64,000 nucleotides of DNA from CAMCXT01 sp040403315 (GTDB lineage: Bacteria; Bacteroidota; Bacteroidia; M30B66), in NCBI GenBank assembly GCA_040403315.1, contig JBBAKX010000006.1:1-64000 (forward strand). The letters are read 5' to 3'. Shown here piece after piece: positions 44,590 to 53,121 of the stretch (position 1 is the first letter of the stretch; each line of letters starts with the position of its first letter). A program made the translations under genes and the position numbers. The notes under the pieces were generated by a model, which made no database searches, was not told the origin of the DNA, and worked only from the letters and a program-made list of their open reading frames with translations.

Positions 44590-46803
44590 GTGAACCATAG
44601 ATTTGTTATCCTTTTAACGGGATTAATCCTTATTACATCTAAGGTTTCAGGACAGTTTAAGTCTCCTCAATTTTCAATTCAAAAGGCGACAGATGAAATA
44701 AAGATCGACGGTCTATTGAATGAAACCTCATGGGCTTCATCAAATCTTGCAGACCAGTTTATTCAACAATTTCCATTCGACTCTACACGTTCGATTAGCC
44801 AAACTCAGGTTCGTGCTACTTATGACGATCAGTTTCTGTATTTCGGTGTTGTTTGTTTAAATCGCGATTCAAATCAGAAATATGTTGTTCAAACGTTGAA
44901 ACGTGATTTTGACGACGAATTAAATGATGCGTTTCATATCATTCTCGATCCATTCGAGGATCAATACAATGGATTTTCTTTCCAAATTAGTCCTTACAAT
45001 GTTCAAGCTGAGGGATTAATCACTTCAGGAGGCACTTATGGCCAGTCGAACAATTGGGACAATCGGTGGTATTCTCATGTAGTTAGATATGCTGACCGCT
45101 GGGTAGCAGAAATCGCAATACCATTTAAAACACTAAGGTTCTCAACGGATATTAGAAGCTGGGGAGTTAACTTTGCGAGGGTTGATCTTCAACACAATGA
45201 AGTTTCTGTTTGGAGTCCGATTCCTCGAACATTTTCTCTCACATCTTTAGCATTTACTGGGAAAATGAATTGGGATGAATCGCCAAAAAAAACTGGGCTC
45301 AATGTTTCCTTGATCCCATATTTGATTGGAGAAGCGAACAGAGACTATCAAAATCAATCGAAGGCAAAAAGTAGATTTAGTGGTGGTGGAGATGCAAAAA
45401 TAGCCATCTCTTCATCTTTGAATCTGGATTTAACCGTAAACCCCGATTTTTCTCAAGCCGATGTTGATAGACAAATCACAAATCTCACTCGGTTCAGTTT
45501 ATTTTTCCCTGAAAGGCGGCAATTCTTTCTTGAAAACAATGACCTTTTCGGGCAGTTCGGATTTAGTCAGATTCGTCCGTTCTTTTCCAGACAAATTGGA
45601 CTTTCAAATGGAAACAGAATTCCAATACAATATGGTGTTCGACTCAGCGGAAAGTTGAATAAAAAATGGAGGATAGGATTGCTAAATGTGCAAACAGGTG
45701 CAGATAGTTCATTGAAGGTTGCATCCGAAAATTTCACTGTAGCCTGCTTTCAAAGACAAGTCGGAACAAGATCTAACATCGGAGCTATTTTCGTTAACCG
45801 TCAAGAAACACAAGGATTAACGCTGAACTCATTAAAATTTAATCGCGTTGCTGGTCTTGATTACAAGTTGGCTAGTAAAAACGGCAAATGGAATGGCATT
45901 GCATTTTTTCACAAGAGCTTCGATCCAATCGCTGTTAAGTCTGAAGATTATGCTCATGCAAGTTTTTTACGCTACGATGATGCGAATTGGAGTTTAATGT
46001 GGAACCATGAATACGTTGGAAAAAACTATAATGCAGCTTCAGGATTTGTTCCTCGGCAATCGCAATATGATGGCTTGAATCAAAAATCTGTCAACCTAAG
46101 TTTTTGGAGGTTAGAACCTGAGGTTCAATATAGATGGTTTCCTAAAAAAAGTAAAATTAACATAGTTGAGCATTCAATTTATTGGTCTGCTTATGCTGAC
46201 TCCTCATTGAGATTTACAGAGTCTATTTTAAATCTTAATACCCAATTGAATTTTACAAATTCTGCTTACGCAGGGATCAATTATAACTATAACTACTATC
46301 GGTTAATTTTTCCAATAGATGTTACCTTTTCGGGTGCTTCCCTCCTACCTGCAATCGGCTATAACAATTTCGATTTTTCTATTTATGGGAGGACGGATAT
46401 CCGCAAAAAAATTACAGGTTCTATGGTTTTAGGTTGGGGCGAATTTTACACTGGTAATAAAACTTCCCTTTCAGCAACAAGTCTATTTCGCTTTCCTCCC
46501 TTCGGTCTAATTGGATTGAATTATACGAGAGATGAAATAAATCTAGGATCGAATTTTAAACCGATCACCTTAAATCTTATTGGGCCACAATTGGATATTA
46601 GTTTTAGCAGAAATATGTTTTTTAGTAGCATTTTACAATACAACGATCAGCTAAAAAACATGAATATTTTCGCTAGGTTTCAGTGGAGATTTCAGCCGAT
46701 GAGTGACTTTTTTATCGTTTTCACAGATAATTTCCAAACACCTGATTTAAAGAAAAAAAATCGGGCTGTTGTATTGAAATTGGTTTATTGGTTTACACCT
46801 TAA
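44590..46803 (+). CDS. exported CBM9-like plus DUF5916 outer-membrane protein
   Basis: The start is GTG at 44590 (MNHRFVILLTGL), giving a signal peptide ending at VSGQ. The 737-residue protein has an N-terminal CBM9-like domain (about 30-220: IKIDGLLNETSWASS, VRATYDDQFLYFGVVC, FHIILDPFEDQYNGFSFQ). A DUF5916 barrel region follows (about 240-737) with FFPERRQFFLENNDLF and strand-rich sequence up to the terminal VLKLVYWFTP. This combination is widespread in Bacteroidota and is presumed to sit in the outer membrane. Substrate is unknown. It follows the polytopic membrane protein by 2 bp. Confidence 0.9.
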   Translation: MNHRFVILLTGLILITSKVSGQFKSPQFSIQKATDEIKIDGLLNETSWASSNLADQFIQQFPFDSTRSISQTQVRATYDDQFLYFGVVCLNRDSNQKYVVQTLKRDFDDELNDAFHIILDPFEDQYNGFSFQISPYNVQAEGLITSGGTYGQSNNWDNRWYSHVVRYADRWVAEIAIPFKTLRFSTDIRSWGVNFARVDLQHNEVSVWSPIPRTFSLTSLAFTGKMNWDESPKKTGLNVSLIPYLIGEANRDYQNQSKAKSRFSGGGDAKIAISSSLNLDLTVNPDFSQADVDRQITNLTRFSLFFPERRQFFLENNDLFGQFGFSQIRPFFSRQIGLSNGNRIPIQYGVRLSGKLNKKWRIGLLNVQTGADSSLKVASENFTVACFQRQVGTRSNIGAIFVNRQETQGLTLNSLKFNRVAGLDYKLASKNGKWNGIAFFHKSFDPIAVKSEDYAHASFLRYDDANWSLMWNHEYVGKNYNAASGFVPRQSQYDGLNQKSVNLSFWRLEPEVQYRWFPKKSKINIVEHSIYWSAYADSSLRFTESILNLNTQLNFTNSAYAGINYNYNYYRLIFPIDVTFSGASLLPAIGYNNFDFSIYGRTDIRKKITGSMVLGWGEFYTGNKTSLSATSLFRFPPFGLIGLNYTRDEINLGSNFKPITLNLIGPQLDISFSRNMFFSSILQYNDQLKNMNIFARFQWRFQPMSDFFIVFTDNFQTPDLKKKNRAVVLKLVYWFTP

Positions 46804-46853
46804 TATTACTGAGTTAACTGACATCCATCATTTTTTGGAAGTTTCTGCAGAGG

Positions 46854-46861
46854 TACATTTG
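46854..46861 (+). promoter_or_regulatory. -7 box upstream of the small acidic protein gene
   Basis: TACATTTG matches TAnnTTTG exactly, 19 bp before ATG 46881. A TTTG at 46834-46837 lies 16 bp upstream, a little closer than typical. Confidence 0.5.
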
Positions 46862-46880
46862 ATATTAAAACCAATGTACT

Positions 46881-47285
46881 ATGGAAATTCAATTCACGCC
46901 GGAAACCACCTTAAGCGAACTTCAAGATAATTTTTCAAAACTTTTCCCGAATCTTAAATTGGGATTCTTCGTGGATCTCAACGATGACGATCAGTATAGT
47001 CAAGATGAGCTCATCAAAAACGAGCATTCAAATCTCCGATTGATTAATCCTAAAATTGAAGCTGGTGCTTTAAGTGTATCTCCTAACACCAAGATAATGG
47101 ACTTTGAAACCGACGCAGTTCGTCAATTAGGGGTTGATGTACAAGTTTTTCGAAAGTCGGGGAAATTGTGGTTAGCTACGAAACAAACTGATCACAAGTC
47201 GTTTGCGGAGCAAGAAGAAATGAGTATTCAAATGAATCAGCCAATTGAACCATTCACACCCTTGGATTATCAAGATATGGATTGA
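46881..47285 (+). CDS. small acidic protein of unknown function
   Basis: The 134-residue protein has no signal peptide or membrane segment. It begins MEIQFTPETTLSELQDNFSKLFPNLKL, contains an EF-hand-like loop D-L-N-D-D-D-Q-Y-S-Q-D-E near residues 33-44 and ends in an acidic tail. The middle part (VRQLGVDVQVFRKSGKLW) reads like a small beta-rich domain. I do not recognise a named family, though similar sequences are, to my knowledge, common in Bacteroidota. It has its own promoter and stands alone. Confidence 0.75.
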   Translation: MEIQFTPETTLSELQDNFSKLFPNLKLGFFVDLNDDDQYSQDELIKNEHSNLRLINPKIEAGALSVSPNTKIMDFETDAVRQLGVDVQVFRKSGKLWLATKQTDHKSFAEQEEMSIQMNQPIEPFTPLDYQDMD

Positions 47286-47807
47286 GTATTTTGAGGTTAT
47301 GAACAAGCTAGTTTAGAACTTTGCTTTCAAATCAAATATTTATGTTTGAACATAATTCAAAAGGGATCAACTTCACTATTGGGTAGGGGAAAATGGTGGG
47401 TTTTTCCCAACAAAAAAGAAGAATTAAATCCAAATTTTGTTTTCAACAACCTTATTCAACTCGGTATATTTTCATCAACTCGGTGGATTATTCTTGTACA
47501 TTGGGTACTTTTCTATTCTAACAAAATAGCACAAACTATTGATTATCATAGTTATAATAAAGTATAATTATGTTCCATAAAATGTATAGAAAATTATCTA
47601 CCTGAATTTACTATGACCCATTATATAATGAGTTTAAACCTCATTGTTGCAATGTGTTAAAAGGGTGTGATTTCAATAAAATGAAAGAAGATTTACGGTT
47701 GTTGTTGAAGATTTAACTAGCCCGTTTAAAATGGTTGTGTGTTTAATCAAACCACCAATTCAAACATTGGATACTCATAAGTCAATTTCTAATACTCAAG
47801 AATTTTA
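47286..47807. other. 522-bp non-coding region
   Basis: The stretch is very AT-rich with no convincing gene; a 73-codon frame at 47346-47567 lies over the weaker repeat copy and is not credible. Apart from that repeat, I see no tRNA, strong hairpin or promoter match. Confidence 0.4.
47373..47460 (+). repeat. weaker single copy of the dispersed repeat
   Basis: ATTGGGTAGGGGAAAATGG, then GGGTTTTTCCCAAC, then AAAAAAGAAGAATTAAATCC and TTTTGTTTTCAACAAC align in order with the core and 3' flank of the repeats at 3870-3945 and, inverted, 32550-32630. No second unit is visible 300 bp to either side. Confidence 0.55.
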
Positions 47808-48167
47808 TTAATTCAATACTTCCACCTTAACCTTTACCAACCCAGCACCTAGCATATTTAGCTCTTTTGCAGCTGCTTTACTCAGATCAATTACACGGTT
47901 GGTTCCTTTCATTCCCCGGTCATTCACTTTTACAATAACTGATTGATTGTTTCTAAGGTTTGTAACTTTTACCAATGTTCCAAAAGGCAAGTATTTGTGC
48001 GCTGCGGTTAAACTGTCCTGGTGAAAAACTTCCCCACTCGCAGTTTTTCGACCATGAAATTTGTCAGCGTAAAAACTAGCTACTCCAGTGTCAAGTTTGG
48101 CTTTTTGTTTTTGCGCTATACCTGAATTAGTTGCGATTAAACAGCATATAATTATGAAAATTCGCAT
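47808..48167 (-). CDS. RlpA-like double-psi beta-barrel protein
   Basis: The 119-residue exported protein (signal peptide ending near residue 18, GIAQK) consists of a single DPBB domain with the RlpA pattern ASFYADKFHGRKTASGE, AAHKYLPFGTLVKVTN and VKVNDRGMKGTNRVIDLSKAAAKEL. The catalytic Asp of RlpA lytic transglycosylases is represented in VNDRG. There is no lipobox and no SPOR domain, so it is a minimal periplasmic version that may act on peptidoglycan glycan strands. Confidence 0.92.
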   Translation of the reverse strand: MRIFIIICCLIATNSGIAQKQKAKLDTGVASFYADKFHGRKTASGEVFHQDSLTAAHKYLPFGTLVKVTNLRNNQSVIVKVNDRGMKGTNRVIDLSKAAAKELNMLGAGLVKVKVEVLN

Positions 48168-48312
48168 GATTAACTTGATTTAGTTATTGTTATTAGGACA
48201 TTTTCAAATCAAAGATACCAGATTGTCTCGTATTATGTCCGTCTCTGTAGGGAATGGGAAGGATGCGAGCAATTTGATTACTCAGATTTATGTTGTAGTT
48301 TTCGACCTGAAA

Positions 48313-49341
48313 ATGAATCCAAACAACCCGTCTATATTGATTACTGGTGCCAGTGGAATGGTTGGCGGTCATGTGACATTGCAGTTTCTTTCGGCTGGGA
48401 TAAGTGTTCGATTGTTGGTTAGAAACCGAAAGAAAACTGAACTTTACTTGTCTGAGCTTATTGAATTCTATAAGCTTGATTTAAATTTACGCGATTCCAA
48501 TATTGATTGGTTCGAAGGAGACCTGAGCGACATTCCTTCTTTGGAAATCGTGTTTCAAGGAATCACCTCCGTAATTCATGCTGCGGCTTTGGTGTCTGTT
48601 TATTCATCAGATACAGCCAAGATGAATAAAGTTAACATTGAAGGCACTGCCAACTTGGTGAATTTAGCTCTTAATCATTCAGTGAAATGGTTCGGATTTG
48701 TTAGTTCTGTGGCTACATTAGGCCCAAATCCAGATGGCTTGGTTGATGAAGATTACTTTTGGAAGCCAGGAAAACACCATACCGTTTATGCCATTTCAAA
48801 ATACTTAGCGGAACAAGAGGTCTGGCGAGCGCAAGAAGAAGGATTGAAAGTATTGGTTGTTAATCCAGGGTTTATTATTGGTCCTTCGTCGGAAGAAAGA
48901 AGCAGCGCGCGGGTGTTTTATAAATTGAAACGAGGAATCCCTGCATACATCAACGGGGCAGGAGGTTATGTAGATGTTAGAGATGTGGCAACAGCAATTG
49001 TTAGCTTTTGGACAAACCAAGTTTCAGGCAAAAGATTCATCCTTTCGTCCGAAAATTTAAGCACGAAGGCGTTTTTACTGAAATCGGCCATGGCAATGAA
49101 CTCAAATGTCCCTAAACGAGAAGCTTCGGATGTGTTTGTAAAATTTGTGAGGAGAATTGATGGACTGCTTTCCTTTTTCCTTCGTAGAAGGCCAACCTTA
49201 ACTAAAGATTTGGTTAAAATGTCACTTTCCAAAAACAGATATGACAATCAAAAGTCTATTCAATTAGGCGTTCAATATCGATCAGTAGACCAATCGCTCG
49301 CTGAAATTGCACCGTATTACTTAGCTAAATTTCAAAAGTAA
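48313..49341 (+). CDS. NAD-dependent epimerase/dehydratase (extended SDR)
   Basis: From ATG 48313 the 342-residue protein starts MNPNNPSILITGASGMVGGHV, with the Rossmann motif TGASGMVGGH. It continues with VIHAAALVS, the catalytic YAISKYLAE (Tyr-x3-Lys) and NPGFIIGPS. The layout resembles dihydroflavonol-4-reductase-like extended SDRs; the substrate is unknown. The frame is open to 48187, but the glycine-rich motif should begin within about ten residues of the start, and a one-mismatch -7 box (TAGTTTTC, 48296-48303) lies 9 bp upstream of this ATG. Confidence 0.9.
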   Translation: MNPNNPSILITGASGMVGGHVTLQFLSAGISVRLLVRNRKKTELYLSELIEFYKLDLNLRDSNIDWFEGDLSDIPSLEIVFQGITSVIHAAALVSVYSSDTAKMNKVNIEGTANLVNLALNHSVKWFGFVSSVATLGPNPDGLVDEDYFWKPGKHHTVYAISKYLAEQEVWRAQEEGLKVLVVNPGFIIGPSSEERSSARVFYKLKRGIPAYINGAGGYVDVRDVATAIVSFWTNQVSGKRFILSSENLSTKAFLLKSAMAMNSNVPKREASDVFVKFVRRIDGLLSFFLRRRPTLTKDLVKMSLSKNRYDNQKSIQLGVQYRSVDQSLAEIAPYYLAKFQK

Positions 49342-49349
49342 CCCTGCTT

Positions 49350-50066
49350 TCAAAGGCTGAGCAAATCCATCGTTAGGGCTACAGTATAATGCAGCAGAAT
49401 TCCAGGTAGAATACTTCCAGATCTTAATGCCATTTTCCCTAAGAATATTCCAGCGATAATCGCGGCGATGGTTTCTGGCATTGGCTTTCCAAAGTGTATC
49501 ATACAATAAGGAATAACAGATATGTATACTGCATTTTCGTTGAAAAATTGTTTGCAGTTAAACAAAATGAAACCCCGAAAAAAGTATTCGATACCAACAA
49601 ACTGAAGCAGATAAAATGTTTCCCAAATAACGAATCTTTTCAATGGGAAATTCCCTTTAGGAAAGTAGTAAAAAGGATACGTAGCTTGAAAATGCGTGTT
49701 AAAAGAAGCAATAACAACCAGCGGAATTACCAACATTAACATCATCAGATAAATTCGAAAATGTTGCTTTGGAATGTTCAATGAAAGTCCAGTTTGGGCA
49801 ATATTTTGTTTTAATCCAATCCTTGAAAACAGATACGGTAAAAGGAAGTAGAAAAGCATACAACCTTATGCCCAAGCCAACATTCTGTGGTAATGTTCAG
49901 GGTTTTTCCCATTAAAAAAAAAGCCAAAAAAAAATGTAGCCAATTGTTCTCCTGAACCTAAGTAATCTTTGAAAGTGAGCATCAAGCAGGTAAAACAAAT
50001 AACCAAAGCCAGTTTGATTTCTGATTCGTTTTTAAACCATTGCTTTAAAATCAACATTTTCTTCAC
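49350..50066 (-). pseudogene. CPBP-family intramembrane protease gene broken by an in-frame stop
   Basis: Two frames, 50066-49866 (66 codons) and 49859-49350 (169 codons), are in the same phase and separated only by TAA at 49866-49868 and two sense codons. Read through, they form a polytopic protein of about 238 residues, with the stop inside a membrane helix (HRMLAWA, stop, GCMLFYFLLPYLF). The downstream part keeps the CPBP/Abi motifs: an E-x3-R site in IEYFFRGFIL (the first Glu of the usual pair is Ile) and the His of PYCMIHFGKP. It may be a decaying gene, a sequencing error, or a shorter protein restarting at 49859. Confidence 0.7.
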
Positions 50067-50160
50067 TTTTAGGTAGCCTAAGATGTAAATAATTCTGTTT
50101 ATAACTGTGAAAACTTAAAGCATAAAACCCTTTTGTTTTTTGCATTTTTGTTTCTTCAGG

Positions 50161-51750
50161 ATGAAAATGTTAACACCTATAAAGTTCCCAATCAATAGCC
50201 CGCAATCGATGTTGAATCGAACAATAAAAGTGCAATGGTTCAGTTTCAGGACCGCGCTTATTTTTACTTTAGCAAGCTTGTTGTTAAACGTTGGAAATGC
50301 TGGTGCACAAGATCTTATGATCACGTCAATCGATTCTTCAGCCTTTCCACAGGTGAAGTTTCAAATTGTGTACAAGGGAAAAAAGAAATTTGAGAAAAGT
50401 GAATTATCGCTTAGTCAGGACGGTCGACCTTTGGCATTTACAATCAACGAAAGTGCGCCGGGTTCGGCTCCAGAAAAAGGGCGAGCGATATTCTTCCTCA
50501 TAGAAGCATCAGGGAATACATTTGGAAAGCCATTAATCGAAATGCGCGAGGGCGTGATTAGTGCAATGGATAATCTCGAGCCCGAAGATCTATTCAATGC
50601 ATCCACTTTCGGCTCATACGAAGTTGACAGTATTGGATTAATGAAAATGGCAGATCACTTTTCTGCTTCACATGGACAAATTCGCGAGTCGATCATCAGT
50701 AAAATGAGGGCTTTTGAAGATACGGCACTTAGGTCCGATCTTTACAAAAACATTCTTGAATCGTTAAACTTTTTCAATGCAGAAAAGGGAATTCCTCAGC
50801 ATCGAATACTCATTGTAATCAGCGCTGCTCGAAACAATAGCAAATCTCCACAAACTAGTTCAAGTGTTATTGGAAAAGCTAAGGATTTAGGGATGCCTGT
50901 CCATTCAATTACCGTGCTTGCTAGCGATAGCGCATACAGCGCTGGTAGGATGGATCTAATCAGTAAAAAAACAAAAGGCAAGTACTTCACTTGTAAGTCT
51001 CAAATTGAAATTGCAAATGCGATCACCGACATTCTGAATTTGCCAGTTCCAGAAAGCATGAAGGATGCTACATATGAGGTCACACTTACAGCATTTAATG
51101 AATTACAATTAAATACTGCCAAAATTGAGCTGAACTTTAGAGGAACTCGTCAGATAATTACAGCAAGTATTTTTTCTGGTGGTAGTTTAATTCCAGAGGA
51201 CTATAGAAAATACATGTGGATTTCAATTGGAATCTTAGGATTAATTGTCATTATCATGATATTGATCAATGTATTTTCAAGAAGGAAGTTAAGATCTTCA
51301 AGCAAAGAAATTGATATGACGGTTCCCGAATTTATTGAGGATGATGCTCCGATTATCGAAGAAAAACAGCAAGTACCAACCATAAGGGTGCAACAAAAGT
51401 CAAGTTACAAAAAACAAGAAACAGAAATATCTTCTCCTGTATTCCCGAATGAGCCGCCAAAGTCGAATGGGCCCGTTGTATTGGTAAGTTTGAACGGCAG
51501 AACGCAAACTTACCCTTTAATTAAAGAAGAAACTTTTATAGGTAGACACGATAGCAACGACATTCACGTTCCCGAACAAACAGTTACTGGTCGTCATGCG
51601 GTTATCCGTTTAAAACTTGGGAAAGTCTCAATTGAAGATTTAGGAAGTACGAATGGAACATTTGTAAATGGTGAACGTATTCGATCAAAGGAAATAATGC
51701 CTAGCGACCGAATTCGGGTTGGTCAAATAGAAATCACAGTTAAGGTATAG
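50161..51750 (+). CDS. exported vWA-like protein with membrane helix and C-terminal FHA domain
   Basis: From ATG 50161 the product has 529 residues. A later ATG at 50209 would give a tidier signal peptide (MLNRTIKVQWFSFRTALIF). Residues about 50-330 form a von Willebrand A-like domain with AIFFLIEASGNTFGK, where the MIDAS Asp is Glu. A membrane helix follows (about 352-372, WISIGILGLIVIIMILI), then a linker and a C-terminal FHA domain (about 440-529) with FIGRHDSNDIHV, GRHAVIRL and LGSTNGTFVNG. The topology puts vWA in the periplasm and FHA, a phosphothreonine reader, in the cytoplasm. The next gene, 3 bp on, also encodes an FHA protein. Confidence 0.85.
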   Translation: MKMLTPIKFPINSPQSMLNRTIKVQWFSFRTALIFTLASLLLNVGNAGAQDLMITSIDSSAFPQVKFQIVYKGKKKFEKSELSLSQDGRPLAFTINESAPGSAPEKGRAIFFLIEASGNTFGKPLIEMREGVISAMDNLEPEDLFNASTFGSYEVDSIGLMKMADHFSASHGQIRESIISKMRAFEDTALRSDLYKNILESLNFFNAEKGIPQHRILIVISAARNNSKSPQTSSSVIGKAKDLGMPVHSITVLASDSAYSAGRMDLISKKTKGKYFTCKSQIEIANAITDILNLPVPESMKDATYEVTLTAFNELQLNTAKIELNFRGTRQIITASIFSGGSLIPEDYRKYMWISIGILGLIVIIMILINVFSRRKLRSSSKEIDMTVPEFIEDDAPIIEEKQQVPTIRVQQKSSYKKQETEISSPVFPNEPPKSNGPVVLVSLNGRTQTYPLIKEETFIGRHDSNDIHVPEQTVTGRHAVIRLKLGKVSIEDLGSTNGTFVNGERIRSKEIMPSDRIRVGQIEITVKV

Positions 51751-51753
51751 AAG

Positions 51754-52452
51754 ATGCTTAGAATAGGTAAAAATCTCACGAACGATTTGGTTATAAAAGA
51801 CCGAGCGGCAGAAGATTTTCACTGTATTCTATACTTATCTAATAGTGAATTGGTTGTTGAAGACCTTAAAAGTCATTATGGAACATTGGTGAATGGATCT
51901 AGAATTACTCATGCAATCCTCTATCCTGGCGATGAACTACAGATTGGCTTCACTCGAATTGAATGGCAGAAATTAATGCCGGCCCTTCAAGCTATTGGCG
52001 ACACCACAGATGCTGAATCTTTCTTACAATCGCAAGATCTGAATCTTGAAGTTCGAGATGAGGAACCGAAAAATGAGCAGAAGATCAAGGATTCAATTTT
52101 AGCTATAGATTATAAAATTGATTCAACTGCAGAGTTGCTCGATAAAGCATTGAATGAACTCACTTTACGAGAACTCGACTACCAAATAACGGTTAATCCT
52201 ACTATTGAAGATAAAAATACTGAACCGATTAAGTCTGATACTCCAAGCGAAGAAACTGTTTCTATTACTCCTAATCCATTGAATAATAATCTAGTTGGAA
52301 GTACAGAAGTGACCCTAAAAACTGAAAAATTAGAGATCGGTAGAAAGCAATTACAGCAAAAGAATCCTTACAAAGTTTATTATGTTACTTTGATAGCCAT
52401 GCTAGCAATTATGATTCTATCTGGCTTATTGATCGCCGTTATAACGAGTTAG
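51754..52452 (+). CDS. FHA-domain protein with C-terminal membrane anchor
   Basis: The 232-residue protein opens with an FHA domain (about 1-75: MLRIGKNLTNDLVI, then FHCILYLSN, HYGTLVNGSRI and PGDELQIG). The domain is divergent: the usual Ser-Arg before His is missing and GSTNGT is SHYGT, so phosphopeptide binding is uncertain. An acidic linker leads to a single C-terminal membrane helix (about 208-230). It is immediately downstream of the vWA-FHA gene and probably works with it. Its stop overlaps the convergent DUF2461 gene by 4 bp. Confidence 0.85.
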   Translation: MLRIGKNLTNDLVIKDRAAEDFHCILYLSNSELVVEDLKSHYGTLVNGSRITHAILYPGDELQIGFTRIEWQKLMPALQAIGDTTDAESFLQSQDLNLEVRDEEPKNEQKIKDSILAIDYKIDSTAELLDKALNELTLRELDYQITVNPTIEDKNTEPIKSDTPSEETVSITPNPLNNNLVGSTEVTLKTEKLEIGRKQLQQKNPYKVYYVTLIAMLAIMILSGLLIAVITS

Positions 52453-53111
52453 TCCTTCGACAAAGAAATTGCCTCATTGATAAACCTTACTAGCGGAATT
52501 CCAATAGAAAGAGTTTCCGAAACCAGTTTAGAAAATTGTGCGGATGCAACCTCTTTGTCGCTGAAACGCTTAGAAACAACAAAACTTTTATATTTCAATA
52601 AATCTGATGCTGGATGATCTTTTTCAAATCCTCTTGGCATCGACTTCAATTTATCATCCATCAAATCGCCCCAAGTAGAGTGAAACAAATTTTCACTAAG
52701 AATCTTCCGAAGACCTTCAAAATTGAAATTGATTTCTTGACGAATGGCATTTAGTTCAGGAGATTGCGCCATATATATTCCAGCTGCCACAAAAGTTTCT
52801 GAAGGCTGTATATGTGCATAATATCCAGCAATAGCTTCCTTCTTATTCCCCGGACTAAGCCAGAAGCCTAGATTATTTTTGTATGGGGTTTTGTTGGCAG
52901 AAAATCGAGTATCTCTATAGATACGATGTATTGCCTTTGTAGGATTAATTTCTGCAACATCAGGATCGTGGGTAGACAACTGATGAATAACATCTGTGCA
53001 GAGTTGAATGATTTCTGCTCGGGATTGGTCGTAGGTATTTTTATTGGCCTGAAACCAATCCCGTTGATTATTAGCAGCTAAATCTTTAAGAAATCCTAAG
53101 GTTGATTTCAT
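52449..53111 (-). CDS. DUF2461 (TIGR02453) family protein
   Basis: From ATG 53111 (MKSTLGFLKDLAANNQRDWF) the 220-residue protein shows the DUF2461 pattern: FLxxLxxNNxRxWF at the N-terminus, IHRIYRDTRFSANKTPYKNNLGFW in the middle, YAHIQPSETFVAAGIYMA, and RGFEKDHPASDLLKYKSF. The function of the family is unknown. The longer frame upstream overlaps the DUF3127 gene and has no similarity, so it is not used. It lies 10 bp after the DUF3127 gene and may be co-transcribed with it. Confidence 0.92.
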   Translation of the reverse strand: MKSTLGFLKDLAANNQRDWFQANKNTYDQSRAEIIQLCTDVIHQLSTHDPDVAEINPTKAIHRIYRDTRFSANKTPYKNNLGFWLSPGNKKEAIAGYYAHIQPSETFVAAGIYMAQSPELNAIRQEINFNFEGLRKILSENLFHSTWGDLMDDKLKSMPRGFEKDHPASDLLKYKSFVVSKRFSDKEVASAQFSKLVSETLSIGIPLVRFINEAISLSKD

Positions 53112-53121
53112 TCTTTGGTAA

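Noticed and set aside
47346..47567. 73-codon open frame in the 522-bp gap
   Set aside because: It lies over the weak repeat copy, has no domain-like sequence or start signal, and its composition is that of AT-rich intergenic DNA.
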